Position numbers and translations under genes: made by a program
Part shown: one piece after another, positions 25,646-40,367 of the stretch
Layout: each line of letters starts with the position of its first letter
Numbering within the stretch: position 1 is the stretch's first letter
The notes under the pieces: generated by a model
Told to the model about the DNA's origin: nothing
Seen by the model: the letters and a program-made list of their open reading frames with translations, nothing else
Database searches by the model: none
Assembly: GCF_002287505.1 (NCBI RefSeq)
Contig: NZ_CP019688.1
Location: forward strand, 310,001-374,000
Length of the DNA: 64,000 nucleotides
Origin: Corynebacterium glaucum
GTDB lineage: Bacteria; Actinomycetota; Actinomycetes; Mycobacteriales; Mycobacteriaceae
Direction: 5' to 3'

Positions 25646-25709
25646 CGCGTTCTTCCAGGTAAGCGGGTAGAGAAACGTCGCCGGGTTGTCTTGCGGTAGG
25701 GTGCCGTAC

Positions 25710-26639
25710 ATGCAACAGTCCCGCATTTGGTCAGCGCTTTTTGTCGGTCTCGGCGTTGCGTTGATCGTCGGAGGCCTGGTTGCGCCCCGTTTTCTGCTTG
25801 GCGACGGCCGCCTGCCACTGGATCTCGGCGACGTCACCTGGACCATCGAGGATCCGAACGGCATGCGAGACGGTAAGTCCGCGCCCGTGACGCGTCAGCT
25901 GCACCTAGAGATCCGCGACCCCTCCGATGCGGATGTGGCGAGCGTGCGCGTCGGAGACAGCGTTCGCGCCGGCGAGGCGGGCAGTGATTTCGACAACCTG
26001 GCCACCGCCTCCACATGGGCGTTTGAAATGGACCGCGTCACTGGTCAAGCTAGCAGCCCCGCGCAGGTGCAACTCATCATGGGGATGCCTGCCACCGAGG
26101 TGGACATCGAGGGGGTGTGGCTGAAGTTCCCCGCCGATGTGCGCAAAGAAACCTACGACGTCTTCGACACCACGCTGCGCGGCACTGCCCCGGCGGAGTT
26201 CATCGCCGAAGAGGAGATCGCTGGTCGTACCATCTACCGCTTCCGCCAGCACATCGCGCCCACCAACATCGCTCAGCGCTACGCCGACCCCCTCAACACC
26301 GGAATTGAAGAGGGGCCAGACGGCGAGCAGATTCGCACCTTCCTCTTCCACTCCGCCGAGCGTGAGCTGCTGGTCGATCAGGTCAGCGGTCTCGTCGTTG
26401 GCATCGAGGAAAAGGTCGATCAGTATTACGGCGATGCGTCAGGCAAGGGCATCCAGAACATCGTGCTTTACGACGGCACCATGGATCCCGCCCAGGTCGA
26501 AGCTCTGGTGCAAGGTCTTGGCAACGTCACTTCGGCGGCGCGGTCGAAAACCATCACCTGGATAGCTATTGGTCTCGGTGTGTTGCTCGCAATCGCTGGC
26601 CTTATCGGTACCGTCGCCGGAGCGCGACGACGCAGCTAG
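25710..26639 (+). CDS. DUF3068 membrane-anchored exported protein
   Basis: 309 residues: N-terminal hydrophobic helix (about 5-27), a large extracytoplasmic domain with the DUF3068 pattern (LDLGDVTWTIEDPNG, then an acidic middle), and a C-terminal helix near 285-303 followed by an Arg tail. A gene of this family between rplL and rpoB is typical of Corynebacterium; function unknown. ATG 25710 is 7 nt after a -10 box TAGGGT (25697-25702), suggesting a leaderless transcript; TTG 25686 upstream is less likely. Confidence 0.8.
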   Translation: MQQSRIWSALFVGLGVALIVGGLVAPRFLLGDGRLPLDLGDVTWTIEDPNGMRDGKSAPVTRQLHLEIRDPSDADVASVRVGDSVRAGEAGSDFDNLATASTWAFEMDRVTGQASSPAQVQLIMGMPATEVDIEGVWLKFPADVRKETYDVFDTTLRGTAPAEFIAEEEIAGRTIYRFRQHIAPTNIAQRYADPLNTGIEEGPDGEQIRTFLFHSAERELLVDQVSGLVVGIEEKVDQYYGDASGKGIQNIVLYDGTMDPAQVEALVQGLGNVTSAARSKTITWIAIGLGVLLAIAGLIGTVAGARRRS

Positions 26640-27047
26640 ACAGCCTAATTGAGGGATCTTCCCGCAAACATTTTCGGTGTCGTTGTTGCAATTTGCGGGC
26701 GGTGTGCTGGTAGGCTCCCTCCTGCATCGTGAGGACCCCTCGGACGGCATGAAGGTGGCTCACGATGCGGGGGAGGACACGACACGGGGGACGGTCGTCG
26801 TGCCCTTTACAAACTTTCGGTTGTGGTATAGAGTCGACCTTTGTGCTGGAAGCCGTCTCCAGTGTGCGCGTGAAACCTTGTACAAGCGGCGTCGAAGATG
26901 CCGGTTTGACAAGGTGACTTTGTTGTCTCTGGGGGCGGGTCTTCGAAAGCAGATCAATTGCTAATCTAACCAGCGGAAACACCGCCAGTCTGTATGCCAG
27001 AACGGATTGCGTAGGGTGTCCCGCCTTAGGTGCTGGAAGGACCCAAC
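26640..27047 (+). promoter_or_regulatory. rpoB upstream region (408 bp without a gene)
   Basis: No coding frame is supported. One promoter-like pair is visible: TTTACA (26806-26811) and TATAGA (26827-26832) with a 15-bp spacer. A lone TTGACA at 26906 has no -10 partner. The transcript would have a leader of about 210 nt before rpoB. GAGGACCCCTCGG near 26730 can form a small hairpin. Confidence 0.45.
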
Positions 27048-30000
27048 TTGGCAGTCTCAAACCAGACCATGAACCAAAGTCGGTCAGTGGCTGAAATCCC
27101 CGGCGCGCCAGAGCGCTACTCGTTCGCCAAAATTGCTGAGCCCGTCACCGTTCCGGGGCTTCTCGATGTGCAGCTTGAATCCTTCGCGTGGCTCGTCGGC
27201 ACGCCGGAGTGGCGCGAGCGCGAGCAGGAACTGCGCGGGGACGCCGCCCGCGTGACGTCGGGTCTTGAGGACATCCTCGAGGAGATCTCCCCGATCCAGG
27301 ACTATTCGGGCAACATGAGCCTGACCCTGTCCGAGCCGCGTTTTGAAGACGTGAAGTACTCCATTGAGGAGGCGAAGGACAAGGACATCAACTACTCCGC
27401 ACCGCTGTACGTCACCGCGGAGTTCATTAACAACGACACTCAGGAGATCAAGTCCCAGACTGTCTTTATCGGTGACTTCCCGCTGATGACGGACAAGGGC
27501 ACCTTCATCGTCAACGGCACCGAGCGTGTCGTCGTCTCGCAGCTGGTGCGTTCCCCGGGCGTCTACTTCGACGAGACCATCGACAAGTCCACCGAGCGCC
27601 CATTGCACTCGGTCAAGGTCATTCCGTCGCGCGGTGCATGGCTGGAGTTTGACGTGGACAAGCGCGACACCGTTGGTGTGCGTATTGACCGCAAGCGTCG
27701 TCAGCCGGTGACCGTGCTGCTGAAGGCCCTGGGCTGGACCGCTGAGCAGATCACGGAGCGCTTCGGCTTCTCCGAGATCATGATGACCACCCTCGAGTCT
27801 GACGGTGTGGCCAACACCGATGAGGCGCTGCTGGAGATCTACCGCAAGCAGCGTCCGGGCGAGCAGCCGACGCGCGACCTTGCGCAGTCCCTGCTGGAGA
27901 ACGCCTTCTTCAAGCCGAAGCGTTACGACCTGGCACGCGTTGGCCGCTACAAGGTCAACCGCAAGCTCGGCCTGGGCGGCGACCACGAGGGTCTGATGAT
28001 CCTCACCGAGGAAGACATCGCCACCACGCTAGAGTACCTGGTGCGCCTGCACGCCGGCGAGGCCGAGATGAAGGCGCCGAACGGCGAGATGATACCGATC
28101 AACACCGACGACATCGACCACTTCGGTAACCGTCGACTGCGCACTGTCGGCGAGCTGATCCAGAACCAGGTCCGCGTGGGCCTGTCCCGCATGGAGCGCG
28201 TCGTGCGTGAGCGCATGACCACGCAGGATGCGGAGTCCATCACCCCGACGTCCCTGATTAACGTGCGTCCGGTGTCTGCGGCGATCCGCGAGTTCTTCGG
28301 TACCTCGCAGCTGTCGCAGTTCATGGACCAGAACAACTCCCTGTCTGGCCTGACCCACAAACGTCGTCTCTCTGCGCTCGGCCCGGGTGGTCTGAGCCGT
28401 GAGCGCGCCGGCATCGAGGTGCGCGACGTGCACCCGTCCCACTACGGCCGCATGTGCCCGATTGAGACTCCGGAAGGCCCGAACATTGGCCTGATCGGCG
28501 CGCTCGCGTCCTACGCGCGTGTGAACCCGTTCGGTTTCATTGAGACGCCGTACCAGAAGGTAGAAAACGGTAAGCTCACCGACCAGATTGACTACCTCAC
28601 CGCCGACGAGGAAGACCGCTACGCCATCGCGCAGGCGGCGACCCCGATGGACAAGGACGGCAACCTGGAGGGCGACCGCATTGAGGTGCGCCTGAAGGAC
28701 GGCGACATCGGCGTTGTCGGTCCGCAGGGTGTCAACTACCTCGACATTTCCCCGCGCCAGATGGTGTCCGTGGCAACGGCAATGATTCCGTTCCTCGAGC
28801 ACGATGACGCTAACCGTGCGCTGATGGGTGCGAACATGCAGAAGCAGGCTGTGCCGCTGCTGCGTTCTGAGGCGGCTTACGTTGCTACCGGTATGGAGCA
28901 GCGCGCTGCCTACGACGCAGGCGACACCGTCATCTCCGCGCTCTCCGGCGTGGTTGAGACCGTCACCGGTGACTACATCACCGTGATGGGCGACGAGGGC
29001 ACGCGCGAGACGTACATGCTGCGCACCTTTGAGCGCACCAACCAGGGCACCTGCTACAACCAGACCCCGATTGTGAACCAGGGCGACCGCGTCGAGGCCG
29101 GCCAGGTCATCGCGGACGGCCCGGGCACCAAGAACGGCGAGATGGCTCTCGGCCGCAACCTGCTCGTTGCATTTATGCCGTGGGAAGGCCACAACTACGA
29201 GGACGCGATCATCCTCAACCAGCGCGTGGTGGAGGAGGACATCCTCACCTCCGTGCACATCGAGGAGCACGAGATCGATGCCCGCGACACCAAGCTCGGT
29301 GCCGAGGAGATCACCCGTGAGATCCCGAACGTGTCCGAGGACGTGCTCAAGGACCTCGACGAGCGCGGCATCATCCGCATCGGTGCGGACGTGCGCGACG
29401 GTGACATCCTGGTGGGCAAGGTCACCCCGAAGGGTGAGACCGAGCTGACCCCGGAGGAGCGCCTGCTGCGCGCCATCTTCGGCGAGAAGGCCCGCGAGGT
29501 CCGCGACACATCTCTGAAGGTGCCGCACGGTGAGACCGGCAAGGTCATTGCAGTGCGTCGCTTCAGCCGCGAAGACGACGACGATCTGAGCCCGGGCGTC
29601 AACGAGATGATCCGTGTCTACGTCGCCCAGAAGCGCAAGATCCAGGACGGCGACAAGATGGCCGGCCGCCACGGCAACAAGGGTGTCGTCGGCAAGATCC
29701 TGCCGCAGGAGGACATGCCGTTCATGGCGGACGGCACCCCGGTGGACATCATCTTGAACACCCACGGTGTGCCGCGTCGTATGAACATCGGCCAGGTCCT
29801 CGAGGTTCACCTCGGCTGGCTGGCCAAGGCCGGCTGGACCGTGAACCCGGACGACCCGAAGAACGCGAAGCTTTTGGAGACCTTGCCGGAGCACCTCTAC
29901 GACGTGCCGGCTGAGTCGCTGACCGCAACCCCGGTGTTCGACGGCGCGACCAACGACGAGATCGCCGGCCTGCTGGCGAACACGAAGCCGAACCGCGACG

Positions 30001-30539
30001 GCGACGTCATGGTGGATGAGAACGGCAAGACCGTGCTCTTCGACGGCCGCTCTGGCGAGCCGTACAAGTACCCGATCTCCATCGGCTACATGTACATGCT
30101 CAAGCTGCACCACTTGGTGGATGAGAAGATCCACGCACGTTCCACCGGCCCGTACTCCATGATTACCCAGCAGCCGCTGGGTGGTAAGGCCCAGTTTGGT
30201 GGCCAGCGCTTCGGTGAGATGGAGGTGTGGGCGATGCAGGCATACGGCGCCGCCTACACCCTGCAGGAGCTGCTGACCATCAAGTCGGATGACGTGGTGG
30301 GCCGCGTGAAGGTCTACGAGGCCATCGTCAAGGGCGACAACATCCCGGATCCGGGCATTCCGGAGTCCTTCAAGGTGTTGCTCAAGGAGCTGCAGTCGCT
30401 CTGCCTGAACGTGGAGGTCCTCTCCACCGACGGCACACCGATGGAGCTCGACGGCGACGACGACGAATTTGATCAGGCAGGTTCTTCCCTGGGCATCAAC
30501 CTCTCGCGCGATGAGGGCTCGGCGGCAGACACTGCATAA
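27048..30539 (+). CDS. rpoB: RNA polymerase beta subunit
   Basis: 1163 residues. The rifampicin pocket reads [31 protein letters not shown], i.e. Asp, His and Ser of the three commonest resistance sites are wild type, so no rifampicin resistance is predicted there. The C-terminal switch region [18 protein letters not shown] is intact. I chose TTG 27048 since GGAAGGA lies 7 nt upstream, as in mycobacterial rpoB; GTG 27030 ([10 protein letters not shown]) is the longer start often annotated in this genus. rpoC follows after 94 bp. Confidence 0.95.
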   Translation: MAVSNQTMNQSRSVAEIPGAPERYSFAKIAEPVTVPGLLDVQLESFAWLVGTPEWREREQELRGDAARVTSGLEDILEEISPIQDYSGNMSLTLSEPRFEDVKYSIEEAKDKDINYSAPLYVTAEFINNDTQEIKSQTVFIGDFPLMTDKGTFIVNGTERVVVSQLVRSPGVYFDETIDKSTERPLHSVKVIPSRGAWLEFDVDKRDTVGVRIDRKRRQPVTVLLKALGWTAEQITERFGFSEIMMTTLESDGVANTDEALLEIYRKQRPGEQPTRDLAQSLLENAFFKPKRYDLARVGRYKVNRKLGLGGDHEGLMILTEEDIATTLEYLVRLHAGEAEMKAPNGEMIPINTDDIDHFGNRRLRTVGELIQNQVRVGLSRMERVVRERMTTQDAESITPTSLINVRPVSAAIREFFGTSQLSQFMDQNNSLSGLTHKRRLSALGPGGLSRERAGIEVRDVHPSHYGRMCPIETPEGPNIGLIGALASYARVNPFGFIETPYQKVENGKLTDQIDYLTADEEDRYAIAQAATPMDKDGNLEGDRIEVRLKDGDIGVVGPQGVNYLDISPRQMVSVATAMIPFLEHDDANRALMGANMQKQAVPLLRSEAAYVATGMEQRAAYDAGDTVISALSGVVETVTGDYITVMGDEGTRETYMLRTFERTNQGTCYNQTPIVNQGDRVEAGQVIADGPGTKNGEMALGRNLLVAFMPWEGHNYEDAIILNQRVVEEDILTSVHIEEHEIDARDTKLGAEEITREIPNVSEDVLKDLDERGIIRIGADVRDGDILVGKVTPKGETELTPEERLLRAIFGEKAREVRDTSLKVPHGETGKVIAVRRFSREDDDDLSPGVNEMIRVYVAQKRKIQDGDKMAGRHGNKGVVGKILPQEDMPFMADGTPVDIILNTHGVPRRMNIGQVLEVHLGWLAKAGWTVNPDDPKNAKLLETLPEHLYDVPAESLTATPVFDGATNDEIAGLLANTKPNRDGDVMVDENGKTVLFDGRSGEPYKYPISIGYMYMLKLHHLVDEKIHARSTGPYSMITQQPLGGKAQFGGQRFGEMEVWAMQAYGAAYTLQELLTIKSDDVVGRVKVYEAIVKGDNIPDPGIPESFKVLLKELQSLCLNVEVLSTDGTPMELDGDDDEFDQAGSSLGINLSRDEGSAADTA

Positions 30540-30633
30540 GCGCTAGGCAAGGGGTCGTCGACAAGCACAAAGAGCTTATCGACGGTTCCTTTACAACGAA
30601 CTTGAACAAAAACTACTGAAAAGGAACTTTTAC

Positions 30634-34638
<4,005 letters not shown>

Positions 34639-34662
34639 CGCACAGTAGGCGCGTCGCGTTGC

Positions 34663-34698
34663 AGCCCGGCCCCAATTCATTGTGGGGCCGGGCTTTTT
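34663..34698 (+). terminator. Rho-independent terminator after rpoC
   Basis: Perfect 12-bp stem AGCCCGGCCCCA / TGGGGCCGGGCT with an ATTCATTG loop, then TTTT. Confidence 0.92.
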
Positions 34699-34794
34699 GC
34701 ATACGATTTTGCCTATTCGGGCACGTATAAATCTGCTTGAATATGAATTGTCGGCACAAAACCCTCCAAGCATGCTGCGCAGAACCGGCGGCCA

Positions 34795-35406
34795 GTGAGC
34801 GATTTCGTGGTGTCAGTCGCCGGCGATTTAGCCACCCGCACGAACGCAACAATCGTCGCGTTGCTCGCCCTGGTGGGTATCACCGGCCTCGCGGGCGGGT
34901 TCGAAGCCGCGGAACCGGAGGGATTTGTCACCGTCTCGGCGCCCCTTGGTGAAAACCCACTCGAACCGCCCGTGGAGCTCGAAGTCGAGCCGTTTGAAAT
35001 CACAATCCGCCGGGCCTACGAAAAGGATGGTGCCCGGGTCGTAGAAATGCAGGTGACAAACACCGCGTCACGTCCACTTTCCCCAACCGACTTCATGCTC
35101 GGGTTTGCACTGAAGAATTCTGGCCTTCCCGAGGATCAGCAGCCGGATTTCGATGAGGCTTTCCATCGCCTGAAGGAGATCGGGGAAGTGCCGGAAGACA
35201 TGTTCGGTGATCAATTTTCGCTCAACCCTGCAGTGCCCATGGATCTGGCAATGATTTTCAGCGACCCGTACGATGGCACAGCCAACGGCCAGGCGTTAGA
35301 GGCTGACATCCTCTATATCCGGTCGCGCGAATATCGGACTTCCATTCTCGACGGCACGAAGCGGTGGCTCGACGGGGAGACCACCGCGGAGGTGAAGTTG
35401 AAGTGA
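34795..35406 (+). CDS. Membrane-anchored envelope protein, unknown (operon gene 1)
   Basis: 203 residues: one N-terminal hydrophobic segment (ATIVALLALVGITGLAGGF, about 18-36) and a soluble exported domain rich in Glu/Pro with VEMQVTNTASRPLSPTDF, suggestive of a beta-sandwich like the DUF4352-type extracellular domains. First of three consecutive genes joined by 4-bp GTGA overlaps. No recognised family; exported by inference. Confidence 0.65.
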   Translation: MSDFVVSVAGDLATRTNATIVALLALVGITGLAGGFEAAEPEGFVTVSAPLGENPLEPPVELEVEPFEITIRRAYEKDGARVVEMQVTNTASRPLSPTDFMLGFALKNSGLPEDQQPDFDEAFHRLKEIGEVPEDMFGDQFSLNPAVPMDLAMIFSDPYDGTANGQALEADILYIRSREYRTSILDGTKRWLDGETTAEVKLK

Positions 35407-35918
35407 GTCCGAATCCTAATACCACGGTAACTCGCAGGATCTGGCCGATCGTCGTCTCGCTTGCGTTGCTGAGTTTCGGCGTGATCCTTCGGGATCAGCT
35501 GCCTACACCCGAGGACCTGGCGTACGAGACGTTCAATTACGACGAAAGCGCACCGCTGCTCGGCGAAATCAGCAATGTCCGCGTCACCACCGGCGAGACT
35601 CTAGGCGGGGTGAGTACCTACGCTTCGTGGGTGGTCATCGACTACCACTTCATCCCCGATTCGTTGGGCTCACCGGATGCTCGACTAGTTACTACAGACG
35701 GAACCATTTACGACGAGCTGCCTGTCACGGCCTGCCCTTCGGCGTACCCGGGCCTGAAAGTTGAATGCACGCTGGCATTTGAGATGCCGCTGGAAAAGCT
35801 TCCCGGCGCCGAGGTGTACTTCAGCCCGGAGGACACTTCGATGGCAACGCGAATCGTCGTTCCGCTCCAGAACCCGGTAGCAACCCACGATATCGTGAGG
35901 GAAAGGTTCGAGCTGTGA
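35403..35918 (+). CDS. Membrane-anchored envelope protein, unknown (operon gene 2)
   Basis: 171 residues from GTG 35403, which overlaps the previous stop (GTGA). N-terminal helix (IWPIVVSLALLSFGVIL) then a small extracytoplasmic domain with two cysteines (TACPSAYPGLKVECTL) that could form a disulfide. No family recognised. The pairing with similar neighbours suggests a complex at the outer face of the membrane. Confidence 0.65.
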   Translation: MSPNPNTTVTRRIWPIVVSLALLSFGVILRDQLPTPEDLAYETFNYDESAPLLGEISNVRVTTGETLGGVSTYASWVVIDYHFIPDSLGSPDARLVTTDGTIYDELPVTACPSAYPGLKVECTLAFEMPLEKLPGAEVYFSPEDTSMATRIVVPLQNPVATHDIVRERFEL

Positions 35919-36577
35919 GAAAAATTTGGTGGGCGACAGCGCCTCTTGCTGCGGGCCTGATGCTGGCGGCGTCGTCGCAACCTTATTTCAGCCTGTACCG
36001 GCCTTGGGCACTTACCAAAGAACATGTGGTTGCGGCAGAGGGCGGGCACTTCAGCTTGCCGGTTGGGGAGTGGGGCCTTCAGGATACCCAGGCCACAACT
36101 GACCTTGCGCACGAGGCTGAAATCAAGATCCTCGGCTTCCAAGAGATAGTGCACAACGAGCAGATCGGCATCTATCCACCCGACGGGTTCACCACCTGGT
36201 TGGTCCTCATGGAGTGGAACGCGCCCTCCGATTCACTACTTTCGCGGTGCGGGATGTGGTTCACGGGTTCCGACGGCAAAGATTATCCCCGAAGCGATTT
36301 CGTCTTCTCAAGCGACGTGGATGAAAACCTGCAAGCCCGAGAAAGCTGCACACCACCCAGAGCAGGCGGGCCGAAGCAAGACTGGGACACCGGCGAGGTG
36401 ACCACGGAAGAACCGAGGCCGGAGCAGTGGAGGAAGCTCGCCCCGATTGCAATGCCCAATGGAGTGCGACCGACAGAGTTGCACTTTTTATGGCTCAAAC
36501 CGCATTACGTGACGATCGTGCTTCCCGAGCCGGCAGAGTTCATCGATGAATCCTCGGACGGTGCAGCAGGGGAGTAG
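35915..36577 (+). CDS. Membrane-anchored envelope protein, unknown (operon gene 3)
   Basis: 220 residues from GTG 35915 (4-bp overlap with gene 2). A hydrophobic N-terminus (WWATAPLAAGLMLAASS) is a signal anchor, and the exported part has two cysteines (SRCGMWF and ESCTPPR). The C-terminal 73 bp overlap the end of the convergent membrane-protein gene. Function unknown. Confidence 0.65.
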   Translation: MRKIWWATAPLAAGLMLAASSQPYFSLYRPWALTKEHVVAAEGGHFSLPVGEWGLQDTQATTDLAHEAEIKILGFQEIVHNEQIGIYPPDGFTTWLVLMEWNAPSDSLLSRCGMWFTGSDGKDYPRSDFVFSSDVDENLQARESCTPPRAGGPKQDWDTGEVTTEEPRPEQWRKLAPIAMPNGVRPTELHFLWLKPHYVTIVLPEPAEFIDESSDGAAGE

Positions 36578-37842
36578 GAGTGGCGCAAGAAGAAGTCGAG
36601 CGCTGAGGCGATCAAACAAACCACTACCAGCAGATAGGCTGCGCGAGCAACGATGAGGATGTAGGCGCCTAGCGGGTACCCAAGCTGCGGATCCTGCGGA
36701 CCAAGCATGGCCCGACCAAGTTCGACAACACCGAGCTCCACAACTGTTGACAGCATGAACACCAGGCAGAAGATGGTCATCGGGATTAGCCCTGCCCGTG
36801 AGAGGGTCTTCAGCCCTTTCCACGTGGTCTTGAGGGGGCCGGCGACCGGCTTTACCGCCTCGTCGACAGCGTACTTGGCCTCGTGTTCCGCGGCACTCTT
36901 GAGACGTGTGCGCACCCGTGAGTCAGATGGCTCGTCCGCAGCTTCTGTAGCTTCTGCTGCTTTGTCCTTCACCTCTTTTGCCACTAGGGAAGTGCCGAAG
37001 ACCACTGCGCCCAGTGTCAGCCATGCGATTGGGACGGTGACGAGTTGGTTGAGCGCGGGCAGCTTTGCCGCCAACCATGCCCACGCGTCCCCCAAGGGGC
37101 CGAACGAATCCCCGATGCTCGTTTTGATCTCAAGAAACTTCCGGTAGATCGGCGCCAGACTTTGCCTAGTGAGTGCCCAATCCTGCACAGCAGCCAAGCG
37201 GTTGGTGAGAAACACCGAGACAGTGGTCATCCACAGCACTTCCAGGTAGGCCGAAAGGTAGGTAAAGCCGAGGCCACGTTCCGTGAGGGTGAAGTAACCG
37301 ATGATTTTCCGCAGCACAATCGTGCCAACGATGAGTGCTATGAGTGCGCCAGTGCTGTGCACAAACGCGCGGTAGAAATCCGCGTCGAAGTAATGGTTTT
37401 GGTACTCGTCGAAGGTCGCTGCTCGTCGAAAAGCATCGAGGTCTTCATTGAGCATGCCGTGCGTGGCGTAGACGGTGAGGAATGAAATCAACATGCCCCC
37501 TGCTGAAAGCAAACGCGTGCGTGCCGACGTCTCACTGAGCTCGGGGAAAATTGCGGAAAGGAAAGGCAGCGACGGGCGCAGTACCCAGAGACAAAAGACC
37601 AGCGACAGCATGACGCTCAGGGGTGCGAGAGGCATGATCAAGCTCGCTGCGAAACTGCTGTAATCGGACACCCACGTGGCCAGCCAAATCACTGCTTGGC
37701 GCCCGGCGAGCCCCAGGCAAACCAGAGTGACAAGCTGCGGTAGATGCCTGATGAGAAGACCCGCTGCCCGGAAGGGGATAATCGCTGATTCGGTAGCTAT
37801 GTCTCGCAGCGTGCGCGATGCCGCATAAACGCGAGTGCTCAT
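36505..37842 (-). CDS. Polytopic membrane protein, unknown
   Basis: 445 residues with roughly eight hydrophobic helices in two groups (about 30-165 and 225-430), a Glu/Ala/Lys-rich charged segment between them (VAKEVKDKAAEATEAADE...), and a Ser-rich C-terminus. Sits next to, and convergent with, the three-gene envelope operon, overlapping it by 73 bp. No transporter motif recognised. Confidence 0.7.
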   Translation of the reverse strand: MSTRVYAASRTLRDIATESAIIPFRAAGLLIRHLPQLVTLVCLGLAGRQAVIWLATWVSDYSSFAASLIMPLAPLSVMLSLVFCLWVLRPSLPFLSAIFPELSETSARTRLLSAGGMLISFLTVYATHGMLNEDLDAFRRAATFDEYQNHYFDADFYRAFVHSTGALIALIVGTIVLRKIIGYFTLTERGLGFTYLSAYLEVLWMTTVSVFLTNRLAAVQDWALTRQSLAPIYRKFLEIKTSIGDSFGPLGDAWAWLAAKLPALNQLVTVPIAWLTLGAVVFGTSLVAKEVKDKAAEATEAADEPSDSRVRTRLKSAAEHEAKYAVDEAVKPVAGPLKTTWKGLKTLSRAGLIPMTIFCLVFMLSTVVELGVVELGRAMLGPQDPQLGYPLGAYILIVARAAYLLVVVCLIASALDFFLRHSYSPAAPSEDSSMNSAGSGSTIVT

Positions 37843-37881
37843 GTGACCAGTGTAAATGAGGTGAGAACGGCGCGCGCGTGC

Positions 37882-38541
37882 TTATAGCTCCGCGTTGCGC
37901 GCAGCGCGCCGAATTTCTACCCCGCCCATTAACGCCATGCCGCGCACGCGGATCACCGGTGCGTCGGCTGGAAGCTGATCCATCCTCACAGTGCAAGAGC
38001 GATCATTTCTGATTCCAAACCCACCCATAATGCCAATGCCGCCGTCGACGACCCGGACATCCTCAGGGACGATGATCTCGATGCCACCCATGCACGCGAA
38101 GGCGTTGATCACGGTTTCCGCTGAGGAAAGCCGCGCGTGACGCAAGTCGAGGAGATTGGCGCCCATGAGCGTCAGCGAGGTGTGCGTCGGCGCAACATGC
38201 CAGTCTCCACGCCGGTCGATCCCGCCCATCATTGAAATCGACGTACCCGAACCACCTGATTCCCCGGTGACGTAAGACAGGGCATCTGATCGCGGCCGCG
38301 TTACCGCGACGGACGCTGAGTGCGCGACGGGGGACACAGGGGACACGGGGGCCACAGGGGAGAGGTCTGCGGTCAACGTAGCAAGCTCATCGGAGTACAC
38401 CGCCGCCCACGCTTCGCGCGTGCGCTCGTCAAACTCGTTGAGGGAAAGTTGACCATCCGAAAATGCGTCATGGAGGATTGCGGCAACGTGTTGGCGATCG
38501 GCGTTGCCTGCGCGTTTACGGGGGAGGTTCGCGTCGCTCAT
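37882..38541 (-). CDS. DUF1707 (SHOCT-like) protein with LiaF-type C-terminal domain
   Basis: 219 residues. The N-terminal DUF1707 motif reads RAGNADRQHVAAILHDAFSDGQLSLNEFDERT, followed by a linker of SPVAPVSPVSPV repeats. The C-terminal beta-helix-like domain with repeated SLTLMGANLLDLRHARL, ACMGGIEIIVPEDV and GIMGG is related to the cell-wall-active antibiotic response (LiaF) domain. No transmembrane helix. I chose ATG 38541 where homology begins; the upstream 37 codons are open but basic and without a ribosome site. Likely an envelope-stress or membrane-associated protein by family. Confidence 0.78.
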   Translation of the reverse strand: MSDANLPRKRAGNADRQHVAAILHDAFSDGQLSLNEFDERTREAWAAVYSDELATLTADLSPVAPVSPVSPVAHSASVAVTRPRSDALSYVTGESGGSGTSISMMGGIDRRGDWHVAPTHTSLTLMGANLLDLRHARLSSAETVINAFACMGGIEIIVPEDVRVVDGGIGIMGGFGIRNDRSCTVRMDQLPADAPVIRVRGMALMGGVEIRRAARNAEL

Positions 38542-38741
38542 AAGGCAGATCTTACGGGTAGCGGCACTTTGCTGCCGTCTGGGAAAATGCGGCATTTTGG
38601 TCCAGGATTCGCGGCACCATCGTTGCCACACCGCTCGCGAGAATCTCGCCACTCGCAGACTCGCTGAGCTATTTCGATCTCATCGACACGCCTCGCCCGG
38701 ACAAGGCTCGTCACAAGTAAACGAGGGGGAAAGACTAATCC

Positions 38742-39730
38742 ATGCCGTATTTCATGCAGTTCGATCCGTCGATGAAGGCGATCCGGCCAACTGATAACAC
38801 GAGGCTGCGTATGCCCACCCACAACGGTGACATCGAAGCCCACATCTACTACACAAAGTTTCAACAAATTGGCCCACCTCTTGTCGCAGTGCCAGCCACG
38901 GACGACAACTTCCGAGTACTCGGTCTTGACCCCGCAACTCACACTGAAACCAGCCGGTGGATCGTGCCCCCGTTCCCACTGTTGAGCATCGCATTCCAAA
39001 AAGGCGGGCCGTTTATCCGCGACGGAAAGCTCTCCGACGACTGGCCCGGTTTCACACGTGAGGAAACCGCCATCGTTTCAGGCGACTACCGCCCCGGCGT
39101 GCCCGGGTTCGTAGCCCGAGAACTGGACTACCCGCTCGATGTCGCAGAAGTGGACACCACCGACTGGCCTATTGAGATGTGGGTGGGTGGTAGCGCCGTC
39201 CGCGAAGCAGAACCCGAAGAACGCAACTACCAACTCGTTCCCTGGGCATATTTCCCGCTAGGCTACCTTGACTTGTGGTTGGAGCAGTACCGCTGTTTCC
39301 ACCTCGGGCTCGACATCCCGACCAAACTCAGCCCTCCAGACACCGACATCGACTCCGACCGCGATGAGCACACCACCGACTCCGGTATGAAAACAACCGT
39401 CGTCTCCCTTGATGAATCTGCCGGCGACGATGCCGGAAAGCACACCATGTACGCCCAAGTCCTCGTCGACAGCGACATCGATAAAGCAGTCGCGGCGACG
39501 CAGTACTACCCCACGGCTACTTCCTCGAAGGCGTTCTGAAGTACTGGCAGACCACCAACCAGGTCGACCCGGAGCTCGAACTTGACCCCGAAGGCGACGG
39601 CATCGGCATCACCGGCCAACCCGACCACGTCCGCACCGTCCGCGAAAAACTCAACAGCCTGCCCACCACAGCCGAGGATATGCAGGCCCTCGTCGACGAC
39701 ATCGAAGCAGCCGGCATCTACCTCGACTAA
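38742..39730 (+). pseudogene. Acidic protein of unknown family, broken by a one-base frameshift
   Basis: Frame 1 runs from ATG 38742 to TGA 39539 (265 residues, starting MPYFMQFDPSMK). The codons just before the stop (TATSSKAF) are out of register. From 39512 another frame continues as HGYFLEGVLKYWQTTNQ to DDIEAAGIYLD and TAA 39730. Adding one C to CCCC at 39509-39512 would restore a single ~329-residue protein reading YYPHGYFLEG. The protein is acidic, has no signal peptide and no recognised domain. It opens the accessory island; a sequencing error in the homopolymer is possible. Confidence 0.7.
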
Positions 39731-39775
39731 AAACACCTGAGCTCCGGGATTTCCAAGAATGTGAGGACTTCTATC

Positions 39776-40361
39776 ATGCCGGATGATTACGAATCCATCC
39801 TTCTCGCCGAGCGACAATTGGACGGCACGGGCGAGCAGATAGCAGCGGCCAAGGCCCTGGTGTATGAAGCAAGCTGTCTGGTATACCCCGGTGGGACGCT
39901 CCACTTTGAATTACTTAAGCGGGTTCAAAATCGGGGCCACGAAAGAAGAACGAGCCCAACTCATCGAGATTTTGCGCCCATACGCCGAACGCAGTTTTGC
40001 CGATCCCCGGGCACGCCGCATTTTCATGTATCTAAGTGAAAGCGGCCTAGTTGATGACCTTGACCTCTCCTTCCCCGTCGACGAGATCGAGCTTCTGAAG
40101 GACATACCGCTGGCTCGCGGAGTGATCTCCTACGACACCACGCTTGTTATTCACGGTATGTCTTCGAAAAATCTAGAACAGGTGGAACGATTTCTGCGGA
40201 TTGAATCTCCGCGCCTGGTCGACTTCCAAGTACCGACAATAGAGGAAGGCACGCGCAAAAAGTTCTTCCGCCAAGCACCTGAGCTGCGGTGGCTAAAGGA
40301 ATCTCGATTCCGCGGACTTGACAAAAGAACAGATAAGATCCTGGACCGAATGGGCTCATGA
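39776..40361 (+). pseudogene. Island family A, copy 1 (frame disrupted)
   Basis: Paralogue of the intact A genes at 41248, 42147 and 42748. ATG 39776 (GAGGA upstream) reads MPDDYESILLAERQLDGTG to about EASCLVYP, then near 39885-39900 the homologous reading passes to another frame (GRSTLNYLSGF... LRPYAERSFADPRARR ... RQAPELRWLKESRFRG ... LDRMGS). Compared with copy 4, a few residues are also missing there, so a small deletion rather than one lost base is likely. The downstream part alone is open from 39864. Confidence 0.7.
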
Positions 40362-40367
40362 CAGCAA

